Assembly: GCF_035046485.1 (NCBI RefSeq)
Contig: NC_085138.1
Span: 367,043,238 to 367,107,237, forward strand
Length of the DNA stretch: 64,000 bases
Reading direction: 5' to 3'
From: Aedes albopictus
Taxonomy: Eukaryota; Arthropoda; Insecta; Diptera; Culicidae
Under the pieces are notes generated by a model. The model saw only the letters and a list, made by a program, of their open reading frames with translations, had not been told where the DNA came from and ran no database searches. The translations under genes and the position numbers were made by a program. Below, one piece after another: positions 45,975 through 56,979 of the stretch. How positions within the stretch are numbered: position 1 is the stretch's first letter; each line of letters begins with the position of its first letter.

Positions 45975-48900
45975 AGGTTTTTCTGGAGAAATTCCTGAAA
46001 AAATAAAGTATTTCCTGTAAAAAAATTCTTGAGGATTTCTTGAAGGAATTATTTGAAAAATTTCTGGATAAATATTTGCGGCTTCCTGGAGGAATGATTT
46101 TAGGAACTCCTCGAGCAATTTCTGAAAGATTTCCTAGAAGGATTTTTGAGGAATATCTGAAGAAACTCATTGATGGAATTACTGGCGAAATCCATGGAGG
46201 AATCCCTGGAAAAATTTCTCGAGAAATTTCAGGAAGAGTTCCGGGAGAAATTTCTTCATTTCTGGATGAATTCTTTAAATAATTTCTGGATAAATATATA
46301 AAGCTTCCTGGAGGAATGTCCTCGAGGAATTAATGAAGGATTTTTTTGAGCAATTTCTGAAGAAACTCATGGATGAATTCCCGAAGAAATCTCTGGAAGA
46401 ATTCCTAGAGAAATTCCCGGAAAAGATCCGGAAAAGAATCTTTTAGGATTTTCTGGAGGAATTAGTCTAGGAATTTCTGGAAGAATCCCTGGAGACTATA
46501 TTGGAGGAATTCTGGTGGAAATTCTTAAAGAATTTTCTGTAGGAATTCCGGCAGCAATCCCTGGAGGTATTTCATGAGGATTCCATGGAAGTATGTATCC
46601 CTGGTGGAATTCCTAGAAGAGTTCTAGGAGAAATTGATTTAGGATTATGTGGAGGATTCCGTGAAGGATTTTCTGGAAAAATCCCTGGATGAATGCCTTG
46701 AGAAATTTCTGGTGGAATCCATGGAGGGAGGAATTTCTGAAGGAATTCCTGAAAAAAAATCCTGGAGAAATTCCTGGAGGAATCGATGGAGGTATCCCTG
46801 AAGAAATTCTTGGAAGGGTTCCGGGAAACATTCCTTTAAGATTCTCTGGAGGAATTTGTAGAGCAATTCCTTGAAGAATCCCTGGAGGAAATATTGAAGA
46901 AATTCTGGCAGACATTCCTAGAGGATTTTTTCTAGAAGAAATTTCATGAGGAATCTCTGGAGGAATTCCTGGGGGTAATTCTGGAGGAATTGCTGGAGGT
47001 AATTCTGAAGAAATTTCTGAAGTATTTACTGGAGGAATTATTTGGGGAATTTCTGGAGAAATATATGAGGCTTCATGGAGAAATTTCTGAAGGAACTCCT
47101 CGAGGAATTTCTGCAGGATTTTTTTAAGAATTTCTGAAGAATTTTTTTAACAAATCCCTGCAGGAACTCTTTGGGAAACTCCTAGAAAAAGATCTTGAGG
47201 AATTCTTTGAGGAATGCAAGGAGAAATCCCTGTAGTTTTGGTGAAAATTCCCAGAGGATTTTTTAGAGAAATCCCTGGAGGAGTTCCTGGTAGAATTTCT
47301 GGCGCTCTTCCTCAAGCAGAAATTTCTTAAGATTTCCCGGAGGATTTTTTGTGGAATTTCTGAAGAAATTCATGGATGAATCTTCGGAGGAATTCCTGAA
47401 GAAATGCCTTGAGAATTTCCTGAAGGGAATTTTTCGAGGAATTCTAGGAGGAATTCCTGGAAGAGTTCCGTTAAAAATTCATTTAGGATTATCTGGAGGA
47501 ATACGAGGATCAATTCTTGGAGGAATCCCTAGAAGAAATATTGTAGGAATTCTGACAGTCATTCCTAAAAGAAAATTTCAAGAGGAATCTCTTGAGGAAT
47601 TATTGGAGTATTTACCAGAGGAATTATTTGAGGAATTTCTGGTGAATTATATGAGGCTTTCTGGAAAATTAATAGAGGAATGCCTGAAGGAATAAATGGA
47701 GGAATTCTTGAAGATATTAATTATTGCATCACTGGAGGAATTCCTGAAGAAATTTCAGGAAAAAATGCTAGAAAAATTCCTGGGGGATTCCGTGGAATCA
47801 TTCGAGGAACTCCTGGAGGAATTCCTGGAAGAGTTTCGGGTGAAATTACTTTAAGATTTTCTGGTAGAGTCCATGGATGAATTTCGGGGAGAAATCTCTG
47901 GAGGCATCTCGGAGGAATTTCTGGAGGAATGTCTGAAGGAACTACTCCAGCAAATTCTGAACGAATACCTGGAGGATTTTTTTGGGCAATTTCTGAAGAA
48001 ATTTATGAATGAATTCCTGCAGGAATTCTTGGATAAATTTCTGGAAAAAATCCTGAGGAATCCGTGGAGGATTTCCTGGACAAATTCCTAACGTAATTCC
48101 TCGAGGAACTCTTGGAAGGGTTCCGGGAGACATTCTAGGGGAACTCAAGCAGACATTCTTAGAGGATTTTCTGAAGGAATTGCTGGAGGAATATCAGGAG
48201 TTCTTTCTCGACAAATTTCTGAAAAAAATTCCTGGTGGAATTTGTGGAGGATTTTTTTGTGGAATTTCTGAAGACATCCATGGAGGAATTTCTGATGAAA
48301 TTGTTTGAGAATTTCCTGGAGGAATCCATGGAAAAATCCTTGGAGAAATTTCTGGAGAAATACCTGGAAGAATTCCGTGAGAAATTCCTTTAGCATGTTA
48401 TGGAGGCATCCGTGGAGGAAATATTGGGGAAATTCTGACAGACAGACATTCAGGATTTTTCCTAGAAAAATGTCAGGAGGGATCTCTGGAGGAATTTTAG
48501 GAGTAGTTACTGGAGGAATTCCTGGAGGATTTATTTGAGGAACTTCTGGAGAAATATATGAGGCTTCCTGTCTGAAAGAACTACTCGAGGAATTTCTGAA
48601 GGAATTCCTGGAGGAATTTCCGGAAGAAATTTCTGAGGAATTTCTGAAGAAATTCAGTAATGAATCCCTGGAGAAATTCCTTAAGAAATTTCTGGAAAAA
48701 ATCCTGAAGAAGTTCGCCTGGAGATATTCCTGGAAGAGTTTTGGAAGAAATTCCTTTAGGATTTTCTGCAGGAATCCGTGGAGGAATTCCTGAAAGAAAT
48801 CACTGGTTGCATATTGGAGGAATTTCTAAAGAAATGTCTCGAGGAATTCCTAAAGGAATATCTGGAGGAATTTCTGAAGAAATTCATTATTGAATCTCTG

Positions 48901-49590
48901 AAGGAATCCCTGAAAAAAATCCTGAAGAAATTACTGGAGAAATCTGTGGAGGATTTCCTGTAGAGATTCCTGGCGAAATTTTTGGAAGAGTTCCGGGAGA
49001 CATTCTTTTAGGATTCTCTGGAGAAATTCTGGCAGAAATTCCTAGAGGATTTTCTGGAGAAATCCCTGGAGGAATTCTTGGAGGATTTTTTTGATGAATT
49101 CCTGTAGAAATTTCTGGCGTTATTTGATTTTTTGAAATAATTCATGGATGAATCCCTGAAGGAATTCCTGAAGAAATTCGTTGAGAATTTCCTGGATAAT
49201 TTTCTGAAGGAACTCCTGGAGGAATTTCTCGAGGAATTCCAGGAAGATATTCTTCAGAAATTCCTTTAGGATTTTCTGAGGGATTCCGTGGAGCAACTCC
49301 TTGAGGAATCCCTGGAGGAAATATGGGGGGAATTCTGGCAGACATTTCCAGAGGATTTTTCCTAGAAGAAATTTCAGGAGGAACTCCTGGAGGTAATTCT
49401 GGAAGAATTCCTGGAGTATTTATTGGAGGAATTCCTGGAAGAATTATTTGAGGAATTTCTGGAGAAACATATGAGACTTACTGGAGGAATTTCTGTAGGA
49501 ATTATTGGAAGATTTTTTGGGGGAATTATTGGAGGAACTCATGCACGAATCTTTGGAGAAATCCTGAAGGAATCTCTGTAGATTGCAACA
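45975..49590 (+). repeat. 12-bp minisatellite (GGAGGAATTCCT)n, right block
   Basis: About 3.6 kb, same unit and orientation as 38640-40929. A longer motif (ATATATGAGGCTTCCTGGAG-like, often with CTCGAGGAATT after it) recurs near 46,070, 46,295, 47,065, 47,645, 48,555 and 49,465. This indicates a higher-order period of several hundred bases, also seen at 39,890 and 40,675 in the left block. EcoRI sites (GAATTC) are extremely frequent. Confidence 0.9.
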
Positions 49591-49965
49591 AGGATTCCGA
49601 TCAAAATGTTCTATCTAGGAGTTCTGACATTCTCCAATTCTAGCATCACTAATTGTCTAGGATCAAAATTCTTTCACAACGACAATATTTTTTTTCTATA
49701 ATTGATAATTTTCTAGATATTCTCCATAATATTTGATACGTCTATAAAATTTTATAAGAGTCGAGATAATGACTTCATATTAAAGTTTCGTATTGCCTTG
49801 AAATCATCACCATCCGAAGCCTTCTCCAGAATCCCAATATGAAGTAGTTGGCGATGTTAGCACCACAACATGTTGAAACCCCTACTTGGGAATTCATATT
49901 GCGTGTAACACCATCATTCTATTTTGCACCATGATCATACATATATTGCACCATTATTATAGTGC
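49591..49965 (+). repeat. Right-end segment of the giant unit with GCACCAT words
   Basis: AT-rich, then TTGCACCATGATCATAC and ATTGCACCATTATTATAG lead into the C tract. Mirrors the GCACCAT content at the left end, supporting one original unit. Confidence 0.6.
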
Positions 49966-50339
49966 CCCCCCCCCCCCCTAAGCAAGAACCCTGCGCACGC
50001 TAGTGTTATAATCTCGTCAAAAAAGTACCGAACAGGCAATTCAGAAATAAGTGTGTAAGAGGGATTTTTTTTGCGGATAAACTAGACGTATACGCGTATA
50101 AAAAAAACTTTTATTATACAGCTTTTGTCTTAAAAATAAATTCAATTCCATTTTTCTTATAATCAACAGCTTTTCAACACTATCAAGGGATTTTTTCACC
50201 AGTCACGTACAATAAAAAGTATGACAATCTCAATATTTTTGATCACAACACTGGATCGCGTCTAAGTTTCAAATAGATACTATAGTAATTACGAATAATC
50301 AAACTAAAGTATCATGAAAACAACTTGTTTAATTCAGGC

Positions 50340-50770
50340 GGTAGCCTTTACAATAAAATCAGCATCAAAATATGATTCTCGAAATAATTTACACAGAAAA
50401 AAATTTTTTTTTTGTTACTAAATGTAAAAATTGTGAAATGTTTGAAATGTCATAACTTTTTTGTTTATCAGTTTACCATCACCAAAATTTTATGGTAGAT
50501 AGCTGATATAATGGGCCATTTTCCCTAAAAAATTGAAGTTGGTAAAAAGATAGGGTTTCGAGATATTTGAGTTTTTGTGACAAATATCATATTTTTTCAA
50601 AGTAGAAAAAGAAATTTTTTACAGTGTATATTTTCTAAGGAATCATCATTCAGTTATCTAACTTTGCTGAAAAATTTATAACAATCGAACAATCCGTTTT
50701 TGCTGTACAGCTTTTAGAATATTTTAGAACTATTTTCGCATACATCCTTTTGAAAAGTTAGTCGTGAGTG
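50340..50770 (-). repeat. Inverted single copy of the 318-bp-type repeat
   Basis: Reverse complement of part of 32620-33355 (shared TTTTTACCAACTTGAA, GATATTTGAGTTTTTGTGAC, CAGTGTATATTTTCTAAG). Confidence 0.75.
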
Positions 50771-50899
50771 AATATGAAGGTTTAATATCAAAAAATGGCG
50801 ATTTATATGAAATTGAAAAACTGTGCAAAGTTTCAGATATTTTTGAAATGGTCGCTCAGGATCGACTGACATGACTCCGTGGAATTCCTCATTCATCTA

Positions 50900-51500
50900 C
50901 TACATTTTGTTTTTCAGTCCTGGGCTCCCATGCAGAGGGCCGAATGAAAAATCTCCATACTGGACGATTGCCAGCCATATCGCTTTGACTTGTGGCCAGG
51001 TCAAATTTCTATAGACTTGCTTGATTTCGTTGTTGCTTGATGCTGCTGAGGTGTTGATGGCGTGGCCGACACTTGAAAAAGGGTTTCTAAAGTGCTCGAG
51101 GTCAGTCGGGTCGGTCAATAGCTGTCCAGACGTGTCTTTCGCGGGCCTCGTAGCATTCATCTTAGTCCCCCACTAAGGCGACGTAAGACATGGTAGAGGA
51201 GACGAATGTCGCTGGTATTTGCGGCTTTCTCGCCTTCGTCGACCAGGGAGTCCGCCCACGCTCTATTGTCTCGTCTACATGAGCGCTTCACTTCCTTCTC
51301 GAGAGCCAAATAGTTATTCGCTCCTATACCTTCCTCCATGTGTCATCTATAATCCACTGCTTTTTCTGAGTGCGTAGCTCACCCACACTATTCTCGCCGG
51401 TGTCGACGAAGGCGTTCTTGATGGCGCTGCATTGATCTTCTACGCTTCACCTTGCGGAATATCCACAGCACGGTTCTACATCTTCCCCGACGAACGACAT
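50900..51500 (-). pseudogene. Non-LTR retrotransposon fragment (endonuclease-RT linker)
   Basis: The minus strand encodes LEKEVKRSCRRDNRAWADSL, DEGEKAA and DIRLLYHVLRRLSGG. After a stop and frame change it gives MNATRPAKDTSGQLLTDPTD. This wording (basic helix, D.R.LYD..R.LSG, then a D..G.LLTDP step) is the linker before RT in LINE polyproteins of insects. No endonuclease or RT motifs remain. Clade uncertain. Confidence 0.65.
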
Positions 51501-51546
51501 TTTCACATCAGCGTCTTCCAGTCGGCGTGTGTTGAACCGGCGCCCG

Positions 51547-51800
51547 ATTTTCTCCTGATCTGAACTTCTTTCTAGGTATTCTAAAAGGTTTTTTTCCTGG
51601 ACTCCTCAGCGAGTTCTTTTTGGTTTCCTTCATGTATTCCTTCCGGAATAAACTCAAATACTCATTCCGAGATTCCTGCAAGAATTTCTTCTGGGATTCC
51701 TCGAGGGCTGCCTTCTGGAATTTAGCCATGATTTTTTCCCCAGGACTCCTCCCCTCCATGAACTTCTTCCGGCATCCCTCGATTCACTTCTACCAGGATT
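51547..51800 (-). repeat. Short block of the 12-bp minisatellite family, reverse orientation
   Basis: TTCCT-rich imperfect units (GATTCCTGCAAG, GATTCCTCGAGG) like the 6.3-8.9 kb array. Confidence 0.6.
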
Positions 51801-52214
51801 CCTCCAATACAATGCAATACAAAAAAAATTCCGACATCCAGCATCGAACCTACGACCTTAGGATTCACTGCGGATTCACTGTGGCTCACTGTTGTGAATA
51901 CCATGACAACAAGAGCATGAGGTTCTTCGTTTCCGCATCTCAGGAAGGGGCCATATGGCATTTCACTAACATTGAGCCATCTCTGTGGGTGTATGTGTTT
52001 CATTTCGAGCAGAAAAGCTAATTTTGTTGCTATGTAGAAATTTTCAGATACTTCGACAAGAACAAAAACTGATATCATATCACTTTGAGTTGTTGGTGCG
52101 ATATTCTATAAATTTTTGAATAACACATCAAAATCACATCGAGCTATGACAGCAAAAAATGTTTGATATTTAATTTGGATATTCACGTCTGCCCGGGTAC
52201 AAATAGTACAAATA

Positions 52215-52700
52215 GCTCCTTCTGAGATTATTCCAGGAGTTCATTCTAGATCTCTTTATAAGTTCAATCTGGAATTGCTCCAGGAACTCCTCACGGGACT
52301 TCTATATGATTTCTCTTCAGAGATACATTCTATGATTCCTCCAGCTCCTTTTGAAAAGTTTTCAAAAGTTTTTTTTTTCTTCTAAGATTTCCAAAGGGAA
52401 TTCCTGTGGAAATGTCATCTTTATTCTGTTGAGAACTGATTCAGGAAATCCAGAAGGAAAATTCCTTAAAATGGTTTCTTCGGCAATTGAGGAGGAATTC
52501 TTCAAGAAAGCCCTACATAAACTATATAAAAGCCACACCTGGAATAACGTGATAAGAAATTCCGTAAAAAAAACCTTGAGGAATGAAACTCTTAATAGAT
52601 TCCCATTGAAAACATCTGAAAGAATTCCAGAAAGAATCCCAGAAGGAGTTTCTGCAATAATCCAGGAAGGCATTCTTGGAGGATTCCTGTGAGGAGTTTC
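52215..52700. repeat. Degenerate minisatellite-like block
   Basis: The first half shows reverse-type units and the second half forward-type units (GGAATTCTTCAAG, GGCATTCTTGGAGG). A 113-codon frame (52351-52692) is not convincing as a gene. Confidence 0.45.
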
Positions 52701-52976
52701 TGGAAAAAAAACAGATTCTAGTCCCAACTGAGGACTATCACCATAAACCCTTTCAGAGTATCCATTCCCTCTAGAGCTATCTAATATGTATCATAAATGT
52801 ATATATGTATCACAAAAACCGCTACTCATTATCCTAGTCGGAAACTCGACGGAAACAACCAAATGTTTCGACAAATATTGATCTGGTTTGCACCAGATCT
52901 CTCCTAGAACTAGGAATTACTCATACTTTAGGAATACTAATAAACATCTTACCACCGTAGGATGGACCTTCTTCTT

Positions 52977-53415
52977 TTTTTTTTTATTCTTAATCACTTA
53001 GTCTAATTTACAGCTCTATTGTCCACTGGGGCACTACGTGAGCAATTTCAATTGACAGCTGCACTTACATTTTGTACAGCGCCTAGATTCTATTCTACTT
53101 TATCGAACTGGTTGCCCTTCTGCTGCTTTCACTTTTTCTACTTTATACCTAGTAGAATGATGAGCACAAGGGTGATGATGATGGATGGCCGTTGTTCCTT
53201 TCCTGTCCGATTGGGGGTCCATTATGAGTAGCAGTTCGCCGATGTCCAGGTATCCGGGTCCGTTTGAGCCATGGGGCTCAGAAGAGGGTCAGTGTCAGTT
53301 GCTCTCGGGGGAACAGCAACTGACGAAAAATTGCAAGTGCCGGGGCTGGGAATCAAACCCATGACCATCCGCATATGAAGCGAACGTGTGACCAACTACG
53401 CCACGGGCCCCGGCA
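52977..53415 (-). mobile_element. tRNA-headed SINE with poly-A tail
   Basis: Minus-strand element with a tRNA-like head (A box TGGCGTAGTTGG, reverse complement of 53392-53403; B box GGTTTGATTCC near 53350-53360), a body of about 340 bp and an A tail (T run at 52977-52986). A perfect 12-bp TSD GACCTTCTTCTT flanks it (52965-52976 and 53416-53427). The intact TSD argues for a recent insertion. Confidence 0.88.
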
Positions 53416-53514
53416 GACCTTCTTCTTATCACGCTTTACAGCCAGGATCCTAAATAATTCTCACTATAATTCCACTGGAAACAACCACAAAACTTAATGC
53501 GATCACTGCAGGAG

Positions 53515-54145
53515 TAGGGTGGGGCTAATTTCAAAAAATCTCTCCGATATATGATTTTTCAAGTGGAAAGTGATCTACTAGTCGAAATAAGTCAGCTGTA
53601 CAAAAATGAGCGATTTTGGTTGATATTTAGGGGTGGCGCAAAGGGTTCAAGTGAAATTTTTGCTAGAACAAACTTTCAAAAAGACATTTCAAATTTAATT
53701 TTCAAACTGTTTTTACACTAAATCGGTGATTCTAGACCCAATTGGGCCAAATTTGTGCTCAAAACTGCGATATCTCTACTGGTTTCCGAAATATTTCCAA
53801 AAAATGTCATGTTTTGGTACCCAACCCAAAAACACTGAAAAACGACATTTTTTTTTTTCAAATATCTCAGAAATCAGTAGAGATATCGCAATTTTGAGCA
53901 CAAATTTGGTCCAATTGGGTTCTAGAATTACCGATTTAGTGTAGAAACAATAAGTTTGAAAATTAAATTTGAAATGTTTTTTGAAAGTTTGTTCTAGCAA
54001 AAATTTCACTTGATCCCTTTGCGCCACCCCTAAATATCAACCGAAATCGCTCATTTTTGTACAGCTGACTTATTTCGACTACTAGATCACTTTCCACTTG
54101 GGAAATCATATATCGGAGAGATTTTTTGAAATTAGCCCCACCCTA
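53515..54145. mobile_element. 631-bp foldback element with 9-bp TSD (MULE-like)
   Basis: Nearly perfect palindrome: arms of about 280 bp starting TAGGGTGGGGCTAATTTC and ending with the reverse complement, with a short unpaired centre near 53,775-53,855. A perfect 9-bp TSD CTGCAGGAG (53506-53514 and 54146-54154). Long TIRs plus 9-bp TSD are typical of Mutator-like elements; no transposase present. Confidence 0.85.
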
Positions 54146-54154
54146 CTGCAGGAG

Positions 54155-54490
54155 AGTATGTTAGTAGAATCATTAAATTTCAGCGTAGAATAAGTTCAAG
54201 AAATATTACCAGAGTTTTATGCACTGATTATGATCGAATTTTGTAATAATAATTGTACTAAATCGTAATTTTAGGATTAATTTTAGGAACACGTGAACAC
54301 TGTTGTTGTGAGTTTTCACTATGAATGGTTTCGGTCTATTGAAATATACTGGATCTAGCATACAACAGCGTGTCAGTTTGTGACGTTCGACCAATGTCCA
54401 CGTAGAAGAAGGTGCCGTACTATACCTGCGTTTACTGATGTACGTGAGAATTAGGGAAGTTGGATGGAGGTGCGCTCCTATGCCAGAGGC
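54155..54490. other. Unassigned stretch
   Basis: AT-rich sequence with no gene, RNA or element termini that I can support. Confidence 0.25.
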
Positions 54491-54499
54491 GTAGTCAAC

Positions 54500-54548
54500 A
54501 AATGGGATGGAATGAATGGAATGTAATGAATGGAATGGAGTGAATAGA
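54500..54548 (+). repeat. Short TGGAATGAA tract
   Basis: GGAATGAATGGAATG-type pentamer/nonamer repetition over about 50 bases. Confidence 0.75.
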
Positions 54549-55272
54549 AAATGCTTTTTTTTCGATTTACTGAAAACACTAAAACCTCAATTTATTTTTA
54601 TGCACTTTCAATTTATGCACCTTTTTTATGCCCTGCATAAAAAGAGGGAAAGCTACCCTGAACCAATATTGTGCATAAGAATATTTAATAATGACGGTAA
54701 CTATTGCAACGGAGGCCTGTGGGTGTTAATAGGGGTGAACACATGGAAGTCACTGTGGAGTTACAGGGGGTCTCAAGGGGTTTCCGCGGGGTTGTCGGGG
54801 GATTTGAGGGGATTTTCGAAAGTATTGCAGTTACATAGGGTCCGAGGGGATTTTAGAGGGATTTTGGAGGCATTTCAGGAAGTTTCAGAGCATTTTTGGC
54901 GAGATTTAGAGGCCTTACAGAGGCGTTTTCGGGGGTTTCGGAGCGTCGCAGGTGCGTTACGTGGGGTCTGAAGGGGCTTAAGGGGGATTTTGAAGGCATT
55001 GCAGGATGTTTCAGAGCATTTTCGGCGGGATTCAGGGGCGTTACGGAGAGTTTTAGGGGGTTTCTGAGCGAGTCAGGTGCGTTACATGGGGTCCGAGAGG
55101 GTTTTACGGAGATCTTTGGGGCATTTCAGGAAGTTGCAGAGGATTTTTAGGGATCCCATCCCAAAATCCTTTGAAACGCCCCTGAAACGCTATTTGATTT
55201 AAAGATGTTCTTGAAACCCCCTGATACGACCCTAACCTGAAATACCTCGAAACGCCCCTAAAATGCTATCAT

Positions 55273-55692
55273 CAGGCTTGATAATCCTCCTCGAAATCAA
55301 AAGAGTTTTGCAACACGCTCTAGAGCGGTGTTTTGCTTTTGCCTCGTCGCGAGGGAGCGAACGAACCCCAAACAGAGAGGCAATAAAAACTGAGCGAGGA
55401 AGAGGGGAACGAAAAAAGAGTCGATGATTATTTCGGATTTTTGAGTGCGATTTTCGACTCGGGAGTCTTTCTTTGTATGGGAGTGGAACTCGCGAGAGCT
55501 TTTTGAGTGTGAGTGGACGTGAGAAACACAACAAGCAATTATGAGTGTTGGACAAACTCCTCGCTGCGCGGCAAGCTCGCGCTCGGTGCTGTTGAGGATT
55601 TGCGTTGTGATTTCTGAGTTTTATTTTCACTCCTCAGAAAATCGCCGAAATCGCTTCCTCATTTTCTCGCGAGGGAGTTTCTGTCAAGCCTG
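55273..55692. mobile_element. 420-bp hAT-like element
   Basis: Ends CAGGCTTGATAATCCTCC and (reverse complement) CAGGCTTGACAGAAACTC, with a perfect 8-bp TSD GCTATCAT (55265-55272, 55693-55700). Interior GC-richer than the flanks, with CTCGCGAG motifs (around 55,490 and 55,668). No transposase. Confidence 0.85.
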
Positions 55693-55820
55693 GCTATCAT
55701 ACGCCCCTAAAATCTCTAGAAACGCCCTTAAAATGCTCTTGAAACCCCCAGAAATTCTCTGAAACTACTCTGGAATGCCGTGAAACGCCCCTTAAACCCT
55801 TTGTAACACCTTACATATAA

Positions 55821-55936
55821 CCTTTCAGGACGCGCGCCATCAAGCAACCGAAACTGCACTGCGCTTGCGCTGTATACGACGAGCGAGGTTTTTTTGGTAG
55901 TGTTGTACTTTTTACAACAGCGCGCGTACTGAAGGG
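55821..55936. mobile_element. 116-bp TTAA-type MITE
   Basis: Ends CCTTTCAGGACGCGCG and (reverse complement) CCCTTCAGTACGCGCG; TTAA on the right (55937-55940) and ATAA on the left (55817-55820), taken as a decayed duplication. Fits a piggyBac-type MITE. Confidence 0.65.
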
Positions 55937-56079
55937 TTAATGACTCCTGAGATCCCCTGAATTGCCCTTAAAGCACCTTGAAACGTACCTTAACACCACC
56001 CTCCCCCCCCCCAAATTCTATTGAAATGCCCCTGAATTTCCCGTAATCCCATGAAAACGCCATCAACACCTGACACTAC

Positions 56080-56116
56080 GACCCTTGAGAAAGGCCAAAA
56101 CCCTTCGGCCGAAACG
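56080..56116 (+). ncRNA. Hammerhead-like or retroelement terminal motif (degenerate)
   Basis: CTTGAGAAAGGCC, a loop, then GGCCGAAACGTCGG: a GGCC/GGCC stem followed by GAAAC. It resembles the core of the better motif at 60.8 kb, but the CUGANGA box is altered. Possibly the end of a retroelement. Confidence 0.35.
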
Positions 56117-56220
56117 TCGGGAGAGTAGGAAATATTTCGTTCTCGACTTAAAGACTGAGAAAGCCACCCAAAAGATCGATCAAACATTCAGTCGAAACCC
56201 TCTTGAAATATCCTTAATAC

Positions 56221-56979
56221 GGTTTTTAATATGTAGCACTTTTTTTAGTTTTTTTTTTTCCTAAACATTTGAAATTATTTTTAAAATATTGTTCAAACAT
56301 GGGCGTATTAAAGAGTACATATTTCTTCATGGTTTTTATGTGTTTAAAAGTTTTAATCTTAGTTCATTTTGCTCTGAAAATTAAAGGAAAACTTGATTTT
56401 ATTTAGAAATGTAACAATTATAAGGTATGTATCCCATTTACGTAACCAATGAATATTTTGACAAAAAATTTAGAGATCCTGTATGACAATGACCTCCTTA
56501 TTGTATCCTAATCCAAAAAAGTTTGATTCATTAGGATTATTTCATTAAAAATCATCAAATACCGCAAAAAATGGAATTTCGCATTTTTAAATAGAAGATT
56601 CACATCCGTATGAATAACTCCGCTGAAGACACCAACTTCAAACTTTGAATCATGGTTAAAAAATAGCAGGAAAACTGATTTATTTTATTCCTACACCACG
56701 GCCATATGTAAACTTAGTAGCAACGTTAGCGCCACCTAGTGAGCCGATTCAGAAGACAATTGTTCACCATGTACGAAGTATGGATGTTCTGAACAACTTC
56801 TTCGAATACAGTATGCTGAAATATTGTGTAATTCTTAAGATATTCACCTCCAAAGTACTCCCCACTGGGTTATCTGTCTTATGAATAGGACGCAGGGCGG
56901 ATATCAGCTGAGATTATGAATTACTGTTTGTAGTGACATCAATTACTATAATTGGCTTTGCATTAAATAGTAGAAAAGG
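56221..56979. other. AT-rich unassigned region upstream of the Sox leader
   Basis: No element termini or frames of note. May include distal promoter DNA of the Sox gene. Confidence 0.3.

Larger units (their letters stand above)
35049..50005. mobile_element. Giant (14,957-bp) hAT-like non-autonomous unit
   Basis: Left end CACTAGCGTGCACAGGG and right end (reverse complement) CACTAGCGTGCGCAGGG match at 16 of 17 bases, each leading to a long G tract. The unit is flanked by a perfect 8-bp TSD TTATAATC (35041-35048 and 50006-50013), and the flanks together reconstruct an inverted-repeat element. CA-initial TIR, 8-bp TSD and G-rich subterminal tract point to hAT. No hAT transposase is visible. The contents are GCACCAT repeats at both ends, a TA element, a large minisatellite and a piggyBac-like nest. 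Whether it moved at full size or grew after insertion is open. Confidence 0.8.
54740..56050. repeat. GAAACGCCCCT-type degenerate minisatellite, both orientations
   Basis: 54,740-55,150 carries GGGG(C/T)(A/G)TTTC and GGCATTTCAGGAAGTTTCAG units, with a larger repeat of about 120 bases. 55,150-55,264, 55,701-55,820 and 55,937-56,050 carry the reverse form (GAAACGCCCCTAAAATG). The orientation switches at about 55,150. Two small TIR elements interrupt it. Confidence 0.8.
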
